Assembly: GCA_039029915.1 (NCBI GenBank)
Contig: JBCCFD010000074.1
Location: 1-23,670, forward strand
DNA from: QQUD01 sp039029915
GTDB taxonomy: Bacteria > Chloroflexota > Anaerolineae > Promineifilales > Promineifilaceae
DNA length: 23,670 nt
Direction of reading: 5' to 3'
Shown: positions 1 to 8,888 of the stretch, one piece after another
Numbering within the stretch: position 1 is the first letter of the stretch
Layout: each line of letters opens with the position of its first letter
Program-made: the position numbers and the translations under genes
Notes under the pieces: generated by a model
Database searches by the model: none
The model's input: the letters and a program-made list of their open reading frames with translations, nothing else
What the model was told of the DNA's origin: nothing

Positions 1-1
1 C

Positions 2-559
2 GACCGCGGAGCAGTCATCTCCGATCATCTGCTCAACGTCGACGGGATGGAGGAGCGCGTCTTGCGCTATGTGCGAATGCAGCAGTCAGCAAATGAACCA
101 CACGGTGACCCCCAGCCACCGCACAAGGTGTTCGCCTCATCATGGTTTCCCAAGCTGATGCGCTGGACTGGCTTCCCCCGATTGGCTTATGTGGCCAGTG
201 CTTACCGCGTCAAGGACATTCCGCCAGAAGTGTTAAACCGGATTGATTATGAAGTTAAGTTCAAAGGTATCGCGGAAGCCTCACCTCGACAATTTGACCA
301 CACTAGCCTAGAGCAAGAATTAGAAGATCGTCACAATTTCTTATTTGCAAAGATGACGATGCCGGTCTTGTTCCTGCAAGGTAAACACGACCCAGGCCAG
401 CATCCGGAAGAGTATGAAAACACCCCAGATTTTGTTAGCAACGGCCGCGTTCAGTTTATCGATGGCAATCACTTCTTTCAGTTAGGTGCCTCAGAGGCTG
501 CAACGGCCGCGATGCGGGAATTCTTGTCTGAGCTGCTGCCTGAAACAGAGGCTGTCTAA
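2..559 (+). CDS. alpha/beta hydrolase, C-terminal part (5' end outside window)
   Basis: The reading frame is open from base 2, so the first ATG at 47 is internal and the gene begins before the window. The visible part has the late half of an alpha/beta-hydrolase fold: a helical lid-like stretch rich in W, F and P, then the strand 'MPVLFLQGKHDP' that normally carries the acid residue (Asp of HDP), then 'IDGNHFFQL' with the catalytic His, and a closing helix. The nucleophile elbow is not visible, so the substrate cannot be named. The first 250 bases are GC-richer than the rest of the window. It contains two near-misses of the iterated palindrome (ACGGCCGC) but no exact copy. A strong terminator follows at 571. 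Confidence 0.75.
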   Translation, partial: DRGAVISDHLLNVDGMEERVLRYVRMQQSANEPHGDPQPPHKVFASSWFPKLMRWTGFPRLAYVASAYRVKDIPPEVLNRIDYEVKFKGIAEASPRQFDHTSLEQELEDRHNFLFAKMTMPVLFLQGKHDPGQHPEEYENTPDFVSNGRVQFIDGNHFFQLGASEAATAAMREFLSELLPETEAV

Positions 560-570
560 TACTCAGACAT

Positions 571-610
571 ACAACAGGGGCGCCACGCGAGGGGCGTCCT
601 CGTTGTGTTT
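571..610 (+). terminator. Rho-independent terminator after the hydrolase
   Basis: A 14-bp stem (571-584 with 593-606, one mismatch and two G-T wobbles) closes a loop of about 8 bases and is followed by a short T run (gttt). It starts 12 bases after the hydrolase stop codon, separating that gene from the DUF4345 gene. Confidence 0.75.
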
Positions 611-660
611 ACAAACCAGCATATAGAAACCACAAGAGATTTTCGTACAAGAAAAATATT

Positions 661-1083
661 ATGAAAAACTTGAAAGTTATTGTCTTGATTTTATCTGGTC
701 TAGCGTTGTTTTATGCCAGCTCATCTCGGTTAATTAATCCGACGGGCGCTGTTTTCCTACAAATCTTTTTCGAGAATCCCGAAAATAGTTTAGAAACGGC
801 CGTTGATTTGGTAAACGAAATTAGAGGGGTTGGGGCGGTTTTGCTATTGGGTGGCATCGTCGCCTTGCTTGGTGCAAGAAGAGCGGACTTTAGACCAACA
901 TCTTTTGTTGTGACAACGGTCATTTTCGGCGGCATTATTTTAGGCCGAACACTCAGCTTTATCATTGATGGGGTTCCCAATCCAGATTTGATTCGAGTGG
1001 CAATTATCGAAATGGTTATAGGCGTGCTCAACATCTTTTGTTTCGTTCAAATTTGGGCCCAAGGTCGTCAATCGTCAGGGTAA
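661..1083 (+). CDS. DUF4345-family small integral membrane protein
   Basis: A 140-aa protein with about four hydrophobic segments (roughly residues 5-22, 55-72, 82-98 and 112-133) and short polar loops. The order 'NEIRGVGAVLLLGG', then 'GIILGRTLSFIIDGVPNPD', then a final hydrophobic helix fits the DUF4345 family, whose function is unknown. There is no signal peptide beyond the first membrane helix. No good Shine-Dalgarno sequence is visible before the ATG. One copy of ACGGCCGT (796-803) is read as Thr-Ala-Val. A perfect ribosome binding site for another reading frame begins right at the stop codon, which suggests a two-gene transcript. Confidence 0.75.
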   Translation: MKNLKVIVLILSGLALFYASSSRLINPTGAVFLQIFFENPENSLETAVDLVNEIRGVGAVLLLGGIVALLGARRADFRPTSFVVTTVIFGGIILGRTLSFIIDGVPNPDLIRVAIIEMVIGVLNIFCFVQIWAQGRQSSG

Positions 1084-1094
1084 GGAGGATAAAC

Positions 1095-1282
1095 ATGAAC
1101 AAATAGCTGTGTTGGGTGTCATCACTTCTTTTGCACATGATTTGGTTGAATTTGAGCAAGAATTATCAGTTGAAAAATTTACCGGTCATCAGTTTTTACA
1201 AAATAGGAAAGCTGTTTTCTTACCTGAGAGAGCCACTGCACCTATTTATTTTTTCAACCCTAAACGCCTCGCGGCGATTTGA
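1095..1282 (+). pseudogene. small frameshifted gene behind a perfect RBS
   Basis: TAAGGAGGATAAAC precedes ATG at 1095, but that frame stops after three codons (ATG AAC AAA TAG). Restoring a single A in the AAA run shifts translation into a frame open to a TGA at 1280-1282. It would give about 62 residues of natural composition beginning MNKIAVLGVITSFAHD. So this is a gene with a one-base deletion, a sequencing error, or a programmed frameshift. The last 37 bases overlap the 3' end of the convergent dehydrogenase gene. I do not recognise the product. The alternative frame from GTG at 1116 gives a less protein-like sequence. Confidence 0.4.
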
Positions 1283-2088
1283 TCAAACCAGCGATCAGGT
1301 AGCCAACGAGGCAACAGCCAACCTGTTAGCCAACGGCGGGGGATTGGGTATCGTGTTTTAGGATTGCTGGTCGTTAGCGCCTTGTCAATCACCATGCTAA
1401 TTTTTTCAACGGGCAGGTTGTTGCTGCTTCGCTTGGCAACTTCTTTAGTCATTGGCTGGAAAAAACGGCCGTATTCCGTCCCTAAATAACGCTCAATCTG
1501 ACCCTGAAATTTGCCGATAATTGGGGTTTGGACTGTGCCTGGCTCAATCAAGATAACATCAATGCCAAACATCATTAGTTCTCTGCGCCACGCATCCGAA
1601 AGGGCTTCCAGGGCATGCTTTGACGCCGCATAAGCTCCCATAAAAGGGTAAGCAATTTGGCCGCTGACCGAGCTAATATTAACAATCCGACCGGGCGGAT
1701 GTTTTGAGTCAGCTTTGGCACCAAGTAAGGGGAGGCAGGCTTGGGTAACGGCCGTTACCCCCACCACATTCACTTCCAACTGCTTGCGTAGCTCATCGAG
1801 CGGCAAATATTGAAGCGGTCCCGGTGTGGCAATACCAGCATTATTGACCAAGCCGTCTAGCCCCTCGCCAGCCAAATGCTGTTTGAGGTGAGAAACGGCC
1901 GTTTTTATCTCTACCTCATTCGTGACGTCAAACACCAGCGGGGTAAATTGATCACCCAACTCAGCCTGCACGCGCTCTGCATCTTCAGCTTTTCGCACCG
2001 ACCCAAACACGCGATGCCCCCGCTCAATCAAATAGCGAGCAGCATCGTAGCCTATACCTGATGACGTACCGGTAATGAGAATATTCAT
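1246..2088 (-). CDS. short-chain dehydrogenase/reductase (SDR)
   Basis: A 280-aa Rossmann-fold NAD(P)-dependent oxidoreductase of the classical SDR type. It shows the cofactor motif TGTSSGIG (residues 6-13), the NNAG motif (82-85), catalytic Ser140, and Tyr153-x3-Lys157. An Arg at position 33 after the second strand hints at NADP. The C-terminal 60 residues are rich in W, R and P and resemble SDRs acting on retinol or steroid-like hydrophobic substrates, but the substrate is unknown. The start has a close AGGAAC ribosome binding site. It lies 70 bases downstream of the PLP-enzyme gene on the same strand, so co-transcription is possible. It contains three copies of the iterated palindrome. Confidence 0.85.
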   Translation of the reverse strand: MNILITGTSSGIGYDAARYLIERGHRVFGSVRKAEDAERVQAELGDQFTPLVFDVTNEVEIKTAVSHLKQHLAGEGLDGLVNNAGIATPGPLQYLPLDELRKQLEVNVVGVTAVTQACLPLLGAKADSKHPPGRIVNISSVSGQIAYPFMGAYAASKHALEALSDAWRRELMMFGIDVILIEPGTVQTPIIGKFQGQIERYLGTEYGRFFQPMTKEVAKRSSNNLPVEKISMVIDKALTTSNPKTRYPIPRRWLTGWLLPRWLPDRWFDQIAARRLGLKK

Positions 2089-2111
2089 AAGTTCCTGATT
2101 GCTGGGGATTG

Positions 2112-2149
2112 ATTGGGGATTTATGATTCATCAATCACATATCCCCAAT
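2112..2149. other. inverted repeat between the PLP-enzyme and SDR genes
   Basis: ATTGGGGAT (2112-2120) and ATCCCCAAT (2141-2149) form a 9-bp stem around a 20-base loop in the 70-base gap between the two minus-strand genes. There is no T run, so it may be an mRNA processing or stability hairpin rather than a terminator. Confidence 0.35.
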
Positions 2150-2158
2150 CCCTAATCA

Positions 2159-3307
2159 TTAAACCTTATTCAACACGCCTTTCAAATCGGCAATCAAATC
2201 TTTGGGATTTTCAATACCAACTGAAATGCGAACAAGACCCGGATCAATTGCCAAAGGGGAATCAGCAACAGATGCATGCGTCATGGGGGCCGGCAACTCA
2301 ATCAGCGATTCAACACCCCCAAGCGATTCAGCTAGGGTAAAGAGCTTTGTTTCTTTGGCAAGAATCCTAGCAGCCGCTTCACCACCGTGGAGCACAAATG
2401 AAACCATTCCGCCCGGCCCGGCCATTTGCCGTTGGGCTAGCTCATACTGAGGATGATTTTCTAAGCCGGGGTAGATTACTTCAGACACCTTTGGGTGATC
2501 CGCCAAAAATTGGGCGACCTGAGTGGCGTTACGGCAGTGGGCGCCAATCCGTAACGCTAAGGTTTTGATGCCGCGCAATGTTAAAAAGCAGTCCATTGGT
2601 CCAGGCACCGCACCAATCGCGTTTTGCAAAAATTTAAGTCGCTCATACGCTTCGGTGTTGTTCGTAATAATCGCCCCACCAACAACATCGGAGTGTCCAC
2701 CAATATATTTTGTGGTGCTGTGGAGCACAAAGTCTGCGCCTAGCGTTAACGGCCGTTGCAAGACTGGGGAAGCAAATGTGTTATCAACGCCGAGCCAAGC
2801 CCCTTTTTTGTGAACAACGTCAGCGACGGCTTGAATATCAGTTAACTTTAGCATCGGATTGGTGGGGGTTTCTAACCACACCAATTTTGTTTTTTCGGTA
2901 ATCGCACCCTCTAGCTCTTCCAAGTTTGTCGTATCAATAAACACAAATTCAATACCATAATCGGCTAATACTTTTGTGAAAAGGCGATAGGTACCGCCAT
3001 AAACATCGTTCCCACTAATGACCTGTTCGCCCGGCTTGACCAGCTTCATCATATTATCAATAGCGGCCATACCCGACGCATAAGCAAGGGCATGCTTGCC
3101 CCCTTCGAGGGCAGCCAGTGAGTTATGGAGCGCAGTGCGGGTTGGATTATCTGAACGGGAGTAATCGTAGCCTTGATGTTCGGCCACATCTAGCTGAGCA
3201 AACGTAGACGTTTGGTAGATTGGTGTCATCACAGCCCCAGTGGAAGGGTCTGGTTCAATGCCTGCATGTACGGTTAATGTCTCAATGTGGAAATCAGAAT
3301 CTGACAT
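2159..3307 (-). CDS. cystathionine gamma-synthase-type PLP enzyme
   Basis: A 382-aa member of the Cys/Met-metabolism PLP-dependent family, cytosolic and usually tetrameric. Visible landmarks are 'YSRSDNPTRTAL' (phosphate/substrate binding, about 49-60), 'ASGMAAI' (77-83), 'LETPTNP' (145-151), Asp175 in VDNTF contacting the pyridine nitrogen, and Lys200 in HSTTKYIGGHSD forming the PLP Schiff base. Full length for the family. Sequence alone does not separate cystathionine gamma-synthase (metB) from gamma-lyase (mccB), so the exact step in transsulfuration is left open. GGAG lies six bases before the ATG. The gene is divergent from the GT-C protein, sharing a 97-base promoter gap. Confidence 0.88.
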   Translation of the reverse strand: MSDSDFHIETLTVHAGIEPDPSTGAVMTPIYQTSTFAQLDVAEHQGYDYSRSDNPTRTALHNSLAALEGGKHALAYASGMAAIDNMMKLVKPGEQVISGNDVYGGTYRLFTKVLADYGIEFVFIDTTNLEELEGAITEKTKLVWLETPTNPMLKLTDIQAVADVVHKKGAWLGVDNTFASPVLQRPLTLGADFVLHSTTKYIGGHSDVVGGAIITNNTEAYERLKFLQNAIGAVPGPMDCFLTLRGIKTLALRIGAHCRNATQVAQFLADHPKVSEVIYPGLENHPQYELAQRQMAGPGGMVSFVLHGGEAAARILAKETKLFTLAESLGGVESLIELPAPMTHASVADSPLAIDPGLVRISVGIENPKDLIADLKGVLNKV

Positions 3308-3347
3308 GGTGAACTCCTTTTTTCAAATTAGACTTCAAAGCAGGGGT

Positions 3348-3376
3348 TTGGTCAACATCGGTGCAATATTTACTAT
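3348..3376 (+). promoter_or_regulatory. candidate promoter for the GT-C membrane protein
   Basis: TTGGTC (3348-3353), a 17-base spacer, then TACTAT (3371-3376); an overlapping TATTAT lies at 3374-3379. Transcription would begin near 3383, about 20 bases before the ATG at 3405. This is why 3405 is preferred over the longer frame from 3240. Confidence 0.45.
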
Positions 3377-3404
3377 TATTCGGGGAAAGGTACAATATGG
3401 GCAG

Positions 3405-6380
3405 ATGAGGACTCAAGAAAAAGTTAGTTATGCAACCCAACAATTTAGCCTGTTCTTTTTTCTGTTTATTGGGGGATTAGCCAGCAGTCGAATTGGGTAT
3501 GAGCTGTTTTTTCCAAGGGCAATTTGGTTAGGAAACCCGATATTTGTCTTTCCGCTCATCGCTATTTTGACAATGAGCGTGTGGGCATTTGTCCAAAATA
3601 AAGTTCAAACCACGGCCGTTTATCTCTCGCCGCTTCTCCTAAACTTTATTTATCTCAGCAATCCAAGCGTCAACCTCATACAGAGTCGGCTCATTTTTGG
3701 AGCCTCAATTTGGCTGTGTTTTCTTTTGTTTGCTCAGGAGTGGCTCAAAAAACGGCCGTTTCGCGGGCTGCTGTTCATTTGGGTCGCGCTGCTGCCCATT
3801 TATTTACTAACCACATCTACCTTTGTGGGACGAGACGATACCTTTGAGTTTCAAGTCGTCGTTCCTCAGCTGGGCATCGTTCATCCCACAGGTTACCCGC
3901 TTTACCTTCTGCTGGGGCGGTTATTTTCTTTCCTCCCACTCAATAGTATTGCTTGGCGCATTAACTTTGGCTCAATCGTGTTTGCGATTACGGCCGTTTC
4001 CATCTTGTATATCACGCTCCAAAAATGGTGGCGACAACCGCTACCGGCTATTTTAACGGCCGTATCCATTGGTGTCTCAGCGACGTTTTGGAGTCAGGCA
4101 ATTGTGGCTGAAGTGTATGCCCTGCACGCTCTGTTCATCTGCCTCGTTATGATGATGTTGGCCAAAATGATGCCTTGGAACCAGAACGAAAATCGAGCAT
4201 GGTCTACGGAACGAGATGTTTTAGTAACGGCCGTATTGCTCGGTTTTGGCATGACTAATCACGTCACCACGGTATTTTTACTGCCAGCGACCTTTCTAAC
4301 GCTTTATTTTGCGGTAAAAAATGGGGCGAAGCTTAACTTTCTAAATCCTCGTTTTATTGCTAAAGGGTTAGCGAGCGGCTTAGCTCCTTTAATCCTTTAT
4401 GCCTACCTCCCTTTGCGCTGGCAGGCGGTTAACAATGAGCCCATGGGCACCCAGCGCTTTTTTGATTGGGTCGTTGGCGGACGCTTCCAAGATGCGCTGC
4501 AATGGCAAGCGTGGCTCAATGACCCCACTCGATATGAAGTCGTCGGGCGGCTCTTTTTGGAAAACTGGGGCTGGTTTAATTTGATAGTCGCAGCGGTTGG
4601 ATTTGGCCTGCTTTTTTACAAAGAGTGGAAAACGGCCGTTGTGCAGTTTTTGATCTTTCTCAGCTATTCATTCTATTGTCTAAACTACTACGTCCCTGAT
4701 CTGGCCGTTTTTCTCATACCGGCCCAAATTGTCATCGGCATTTGGTGGGGGTATGCTATTAAAACAGGTTTAGCGATACCCAATTGGGGTCTAGGCATTA
4801 ATGCGCTCAAGCTTGGGCACGGGAATGGGCCATCCTTAAAGCCATTTTTTCTGTTTATATTTTTGCTCCCCATCATTAATAGTGCGGTGAACCAGTGGGC
4901 TCATGTGACGCAGTTTGCTGATGATGGGCGCACTCGCTGGGGAACGGCCGTTCTTAACCAACCCCTTGACCAAAATGCCGCCATTTTGGCAGACAGCGTC
5001 AAATTTCCACCGCTTTTTTATTTACAACAAAGTGAAGGGCTTCGACCCGACCTAGATATTTCCGTTTGGCCTGATGAGGCGGCCTATCGCGCTCAATTGG
5101 ACGGCAGGCTTGCGGTGGGGCAGAGTGTCTACCTGGCTCGCTTCTTGCCCGGATTGGAAAGTATCTACCATCTTAATTCGGCTGGCCCGCTGGTCCATGT
5201 TTCAACAGCTGCCCAAAGCAATCCGCCGGAAAACATGACGCCAAGCACTTTACAATTTGAAGAGGTTCGCTTACTCGGGTTTTTGCTTGAACCCATTGCA
5301 GAATCGGATGCTGAGTCAACGGCCGTTACCCTCTACTGGCAGGCGAATACGGCCGTGACCAAGGTTCAACATGTTTTTGTCCGATGGCGCGGCTTTTCAG
5401 CCACTGCTGGTCAGCATCCAGCCAATAACTCATATCCCACCGTTGCTTGGAAAGGGAATGAGATTGTGACTGACTATCACACCTTACCCTACCCAATTTT
5501 AAGCAAAGCAGAAAGGGTTGCGCTTGAAGTTGCCTTAGGCGACCCTTTTTCTAAAGAAGAAGACCTTGACTGGCAACTATTAACAGCAGTTGAACTTGAG
5601 CCAAATGTGGCGTTTACCCCAGAAACTGATTTAAGGATGGTGGTTGACAACACGGCCGTTTACGGCATGACCACGTCTCAAACCATCCGTCCCTTATCTG
5701 ACCAAGCTGCCACTTTCTTTGGCTATGGTGAGCAGAATTTTGAACTCAGCTTGTTAAGAAATGTACCGTTCACACCGGTGCCGGGCTTGGAACAACCAAC
5801 CATATCTGAAGTGCAGACCTTGTCTTTAAAAACAATTGATAGTGATGTCGTAAACGGCCGTTATCAGCTCGTTATCTCAGCCCAAAATTCAGCTCAGTGC
5901 GGCTGGTTGAGACCAAGATCGGCAAACTGTGCCGTTGGTGACATTGAGGTAAGTGGAATTCCAATACCAGAAAACGCCATTAATTTTGAAGATAAGATCG
6001 CCTTAATTGAAACAAACATTGATAGCTTTTCACTACGCCCGGGAGGGCAGTTAAATCTTACTTTTACGTGGCAACAGCTCTCTCAAATGGATGAAGATTA
6101 CACGGTCTTCATCCAGGTGTTAGCCCAAGATGATCAGATTGTCGGCCAAATTGATAGCTGGCCACTTCAAGGCACACTACCGACATCCCAATGGGAAAAT
6201 GACTCACTCATCAACGACCCATATACCATTCAATTAGCGGGGGACCTACATGATGGTGAATATCGAGTAATTGTTGGCTTCTATCTCTTAGAAACCCTAC
6301 GCCGATTGCCCAAAGTTGATCAAAATGGTGTCATTATTGGCAACTTCCATGAACTATCGGGATTTCAAGTCAGTCAATAA
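3405..6380 (+). CDS. DUF2723-type GT-C membrane glycosyltransferase-like protein
   Basis: A 991-aa protein. The N-terminal half has about ten membrane helices. A conserved loop after the early helices reads 'GRDDTFEF' (142-149) then 'LGIVHPTGYPLY' (156-167), the signature of DUF2723 proteins, predicted GT-C-fold O-mannosyltransferase-like enzymes using polyprenyl-linked sugars. The C-terminal half is outside the membrane and beta-rich. Its last 100 residues ('LTFTWQQL...DEDYTVFIQVL...DGEYRVIVGFY') match a domain often appended to Chloroflexota membrane glycosyltransferases. The frame is open back to 3240, but those 55 residues overlap the divergent gene antisense and lack an RBS; MRTQEKV at 3405 directly precedes the first helix. 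It holds 11 copies of ACGGCCGT, nine read as TAV. Acceptor and donor are unknown. Confidence 0.75.
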   Translation: MRTQEKVSYATQQFSLFFFLFIGGLASSRIGYELFFPRAIWLGNPIFVFPLIAILTMSVWAFVQNKVQTTAVYLSPLLLNFIYLSNPSVNLIQSRLIFGASIWLCFLLFAQEWLKKRPFRGLLFIWVALLPIYLLTTSTFVGRDDTFEFQVVVPQLGIVHPTGYPLYLLLGRLFSFLPLNSIAWRINFGSIVFAITAVSILYITLQKWWRQPLPAILTAVSIGVSATFWSQAIVAEVYALHALFICLVMMMLAKMMPWNQNENRAWSTERDVLVTAVLLGFGMTNHVTTVFLLPATFLTLYFAVKNGAKLNFLNPRFIAKGLASGLAPLILYAYLPLRWQAVNNEPMGTQRFFDWVVGGRFQDALQWQAWLNDPTRYEVVGRLFLENWGWFNLIVAAVGFGLLFYKEWKTAVVQFLIFLSYSFYCLNYYVPDLAVFLIPAQIVIGIWWGYAIKTGLAIPNWGLGINALKLGHGNGPSLKPFFLFIFLLPIINSAVNQWAHVTQFADDGRTRWGTAVLNQPLDQNAAILADSVKFPPLFYLQQSEGLRPDLDISVWPDEAAYRAQLDGRLAVGQSVYLARFLPGLESIYHLNSAGPLVHVSTAAQSNPPENMTPSTLQFEEVRLLGFLLEPIAESDAESTAVTLYWQANTAVTKVQHVFVRWRGFSATAGQHPANNSYPTVAWKGNEIVTDYHTLPYPILSKAERVALEVALGDPFSKEEDLDWQLLTAVELEPNVAFTPETDLRMVVDNTAVYGMTTSQTIRPLSDQAATFFGYGEQNFELSLLRNVPFTPVPGLEQPTISEVQTLSLKTIDSDVVNGRYQLVISAQNSAQCGWLRPRSANCAVGDIEVSGIPIPENAINFEDKIALIETNIDSFSLRPGGQLNLTFTWQQLSQMDEDYTVFIQVLAQDDQIVGQIDSWPLQGTLPTSQWENDSLINDPYTIQLAGDLHDGEYRVIVGFYLLETLRRLPKVDQNGVIIGNFHELSGFQVSQ

Positions 6381-6384
6381 AAAA

Positions 6385-6405
6385 GCCCCGTCTTAATGAC
6401 GGGGC
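6385..6405. terminator. bidirectional Rho-independent terminator
   Basis: A perfect 8-bp stem GCCCCGTC/GACGGGGC with a 5-base loop lies five bases after the GT-C stop codon. A runs on its left give a strong T run on the minus strand, serving transcripts from the subtilase gene at 6627. The plus-strand side has a weaker T-rich tail. Confidence 0.85.
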
Positions 6406-6463
6406 CAAAATAATTTTTACAACTCTAACTCTTGAGTTCAACGACCCGATTCACTGGTTAAGC

Positions 6464-6628
6464 AAAACGAAGTTTATAGCCATCGTTTTATTCAAAACAG
6501 GAACTTCGTTTCACTTTAGTGTTCCGAAGTAGCTAAATTGAAAACCTTATTAGCTAAAAGCTTCGGAACCTCGAGGCAACGAAGTTTAAAGCCAGCGTTT
6601 TATTCAAAAACGGAACTTCGTTTCACTT
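6464..6628. repeat. dispersed two-hairpin intergenic repeat, copy 1 (A-B-A')
   Basis: Unit A (6464-6516) has ends AAACGAAGTTT and AACTTCGTTTCACTT around ATTC-rich DNA, and recurs as A' at 6578-6628. Between them unit B (6521-6569) is a long hairpin, GTTCCGAAG...CTTCGGAAC, with an inner TAGCTAA/TTAGCTA stem. An A-B copy in the opposite orientation lies at 21704-21813. A' runs into the stop codon of the subtilase gene at 6627-6629. There is no coding capacity. Confidence 0.8.
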
Positions 6629-8777
6629 AATCCTCAAGCGGTGTGACCGCCATAGATGCCTCAGCCGAATCACTCCAAGCGTAGCTATCGCTCCAGGCAT
6701 AGCTATCACTCCAAGCATAGCTATCACTCCAAGCATAGCCATCACTCCATGCATAACCGTCACTCCACGCGTAGCCATCACTCCAGGCGTAACCATCCAC
6801 GTTGGCATACCCATCACTCCAAGCGTAACCGGTCGCGTTTCCTTCTGCATCAACAATATAAAATGTATTCGTATCGAAATCGTAGCGAGTTGGCCCACCA
6901 AAATGTTGAGTTCCGGCTAAATCTGCCCAAACATCTAAGCCTTGATTCGCGGCTCCCTGATGCTCACCATACACTGCGTCAAAAGCATCTACCCGGCCAG
7001 CCCCTTGCTGCCAAATACTAAAAGCGAGTTGGCCTTCGTTTGTAACGGCCGTTTTCGCTGACGCCATTAAGCGAAACTTAACTTCATCGGGTGTCAGGCT
7101 AGGGTTTTCTGACAGTATCAGAGCGACAATCCCAGATACTTGTGCCGTACTCATTGAGGTTCCGCTTAATTCATAATACTCATATGGGGCACCGGAGGTA
7201 CGATACCCAATTTTTCTATGCGAAAATTTATTAGCCAATAATGCCCAATCTGGTAAGGGACCGGCAATTCGCACGCCGGGAGCAACGATTTCAGGTTTTA
7301 CAAACCCTTCATAAGTTGGCCCAATGGCTGAAAATCTTGGCACATAATCATCTTGCCAGTTCGCTGGTGTTCGAGCATCAGATAGAGACCCCACTGTTAT
7401 TACGTAAGGATTATTTCCGGGAACACCAATGGACATCGCATCAGGTCCATGATTACCTGCAGCCGCAACAACAACAATGCCCTCAGCCCAAGCACGCATA
7501 ACAGCTTGATTCAATGGATCATCCCAGTAATGTGATTTAGCTGGTGCAGATAAAGACATATTGATAACACGAATGTTATAGGTGTCTTTATTTTCTATTG
7601 CCCATTGCACTCCAGCAATAATTGTCGAATAGCGCCCTCTACCGTTTTCTTTCAAAGAGGTAATCGGAACGATGTGTGAATCAGGGGCAATCCCAAAGTA
7701 TTCACCATTCAATGGGTTCATTAGATAATTGCTTATGATCGAAGCAATTGATGTACCATGACCATTGTTATCCGATATTCCGTTTTGGTGAGTCCCCGTC
7801 AAATCAACACCATTAACAATTCCAGATTGAACATAGCTATCGGTTGAACCTGAAAGTGAATGAAATGGTTCAACGCCTGAATCGATAACAGCAACACCAA
7901 CACCCTGACCAAAATTACCAATAGCCCAAACTGGCCCAGCGTTAACATTCGCTTTTGCATCTGAACCATTGCGATTGTTCTCATCGCCAATAGTCCCAGA
8001 GCTATTTGAAACTATGAGATTGATACAATCAATTTCTGCAATAGCACGCGTTCTCTTTATTTTTGCAGCTTGAAAATACATATCGAGGTTTACTAAATCT
8101 GCTGAGGTAAATTGGAGGTTGGTTAGATCAAATGTTGAGCGGATGAATGTATTATCACTAACGTAAGAATTAATGGTGAATTCATGCCATTCATTTGTAG
8201 AATTCTGATATAGCCAGAGACGGGATTCATTGATATTTTGTTCTTTGAAATCAAATTGCAATTGAATCTGGGAACCCTCATCGTATTGAGGCACATTAAA
8301 TTGATACCAATTTTCATATGACACTCTTGGACGACTCGGGATTCGACCGTACTCTTCATATTGCCCATCCTGACACGTCGAAATTTTATCAAGGTCCATT
8401 TGGGTATAATTTGAATCTTCTGCAACAACGGGTGAAAAGGTTTGAGATTGAGCAATTGATGTGGATTGAACCTCAGAATCCTTCCAAACTCGAAGAATTT
8501 GGGTCAATGATTCTAGTTCTTGCTTTTGATTAACCGTTAATTCTGCCGTTACTGCGTTAATAACTTGAAGCTCAGAAATAACAACACCGCCCACCTGCTC
8601 AACAGAGGTAACGGCCGTTTCAGCATTAGTGGCTTGAACGATAAATGATGATGTTGTGTTGTCTAATACTGATGAGGGTTCAGAAGTTAGAAGTTTCCCA
8701 AAATTCCCGAGAAATAATAATGTGCCAAGAAACAATATAAACCATTGTTTTTTGGAATTGGTGGCTTTAATATCCAT
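6627..8777 (-). CDS. secreted S8 subtilisin-family protease with C-terminal YAWSD repeats (paralogue 1)
   Basis: A 716-aa protein. Residues 11-30 form a hydrophobic signal or anchor segment. About 45-105 resembles an I9-type inhibitory propeptide (FIVQATNAETAVTSVEQVGG). About 130-255 is an extra beta-rich domain with two Cys (135, 251). The S8 catalytic domain follows: Asp299 (AVIDSG), His340 (NGHGTSIAS), oxyanion Asn442 (AAAGN) and Ser541 (SGTSMSTA). The tail, about residues 651-703, carries eight YAWSD units, one spacer unit being degenerate (YANVDG), then a short acidic end. Start: AGGGAG before the ATG, shared with paralogue 2. It is followed by repeat DNA and a terminator. Substrate unknown; probable export and self-processing are inferred from the family. 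Confidence 0.9.
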   Translation of the reverse strand: MDIKATNSKKQWFILFLGTLLFLGNFGKLLTSEPSSVLDNTTSSFIVQATNAETAVTSVEQVGGVVISELQVINAVTAELTVNQKQELESLTQILRVWKDSEVQSTSIAQSQTFSPVVAEDSNYTQMDLDKISTCQDGQYEEYGRIPSRPRVSYENWYQFNVPQYDEGSQIQLQFDFKEQNINESRLWLYQNSTNEWHEFTINSYVSDNTFIRSTFDLTNLQFTSADLVNLDMYFQAAKIKRTRAIAEIDCINLIVSNSSGTIGDENNRNGSDAKANVNAGPVWAIGNFGQGVGVAVIDSGVEPFHSLSGSTDSYVQSGIVNGVDLTGTHQNGISDNNGHGTSIASIISNYLMNPLNGEYFGIAPDSHIVPITSLKENGRGRYSTIIAGVQWAIENKDTYNIRVINMSLSAPAKSHYWDDPLNQAVMRAWAEGIVVVAAAGNHGPDAMSIGVPGNNPYVITVGSLSDARTPANWQDDYVPRFSAIGPTYEGFVKPEIVAPGVRIAGPLPDWALLANKFSHRKIGYRTSGAPYEYYELSGTSMSTAQVSGIVALILSENPSLTPDEVKFRLMASAKTAVTNEGQLAFSIWQQGAGRVDAFDAVYGEHQGAANQGLDVWADLAGTQHFGGPTRYDFDTNTFYIVDAEGNATGYAWSDGYANVDGYAWSDGYAWSDGYAWSDGYAWSDSYAWSDSYAWSDSYAWSDSAEASMAVTPLED
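6669..6830 (-). repeat. tandem 18-bp coding repeats in protease 1
   Basis: Eight imperfect 18-bp units encode YAWSDG/S. The five distal units have drifted to SYAWSD, and one unit near the start has lost the motif, so this array looks older or less homogenised than that of the neighbouring protease. Confidence 0.85.
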
Positions 8778-8818
8778 TTGTGGCTCCCTAAAATATCGTT
8801 TACTTCGATACTACCCAA

Positions 8819-8866
8819 GAACAAACCAGCTAGTCATACACTACATTCCCGTTCAGTTTTGTTCTA
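8819..8866. promoter_or_regulatory. inverted repeat upstream of protease 1
   Basis: AGAACAAA (8819-8826) and TTTGTTCT (8859-8866) form an 8-bp inverted repeat 40-90 bases before the protease 1 start. A smaller hairpin, TATCG/CGATA, lies at 8796-8812 in the leader. No convincing -35/-10 pair could be chosen. Confidence 0.3.
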
Positions 8867-8888
8867 ACATTTACATTATTGTTGAAAT

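Noticed and set aside
711..1034. Minus-strand frame of 107 codons
   Set aside because: Antisense to the DUF4345 gene, which has a coherent membrane-protein pattern; no RBS or recognisable domain.
1116..1361. 81-codon plus-strand frame beginning GTG
   Set aside because: Composition is hydrophobic and irregular, its second half is antisense to the SDR gene, and the RBS upstream fits the ATG at 1095.
3240..3404. 55-residue N-terminal extension of the GT-C protein
   Set aside because: It is antisense to the start of the PLP-enzyme gene, has no RBS, and a candidate promoter lies inside it; the start at 3405 directly precedes the first membrane helix.
6656..7021. Plus-strand frame of 121 codons rich in His and Ser
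   Set aside because: Antisense shadow of the protease 1 repeat tail; low-complexity composition and no RBS.
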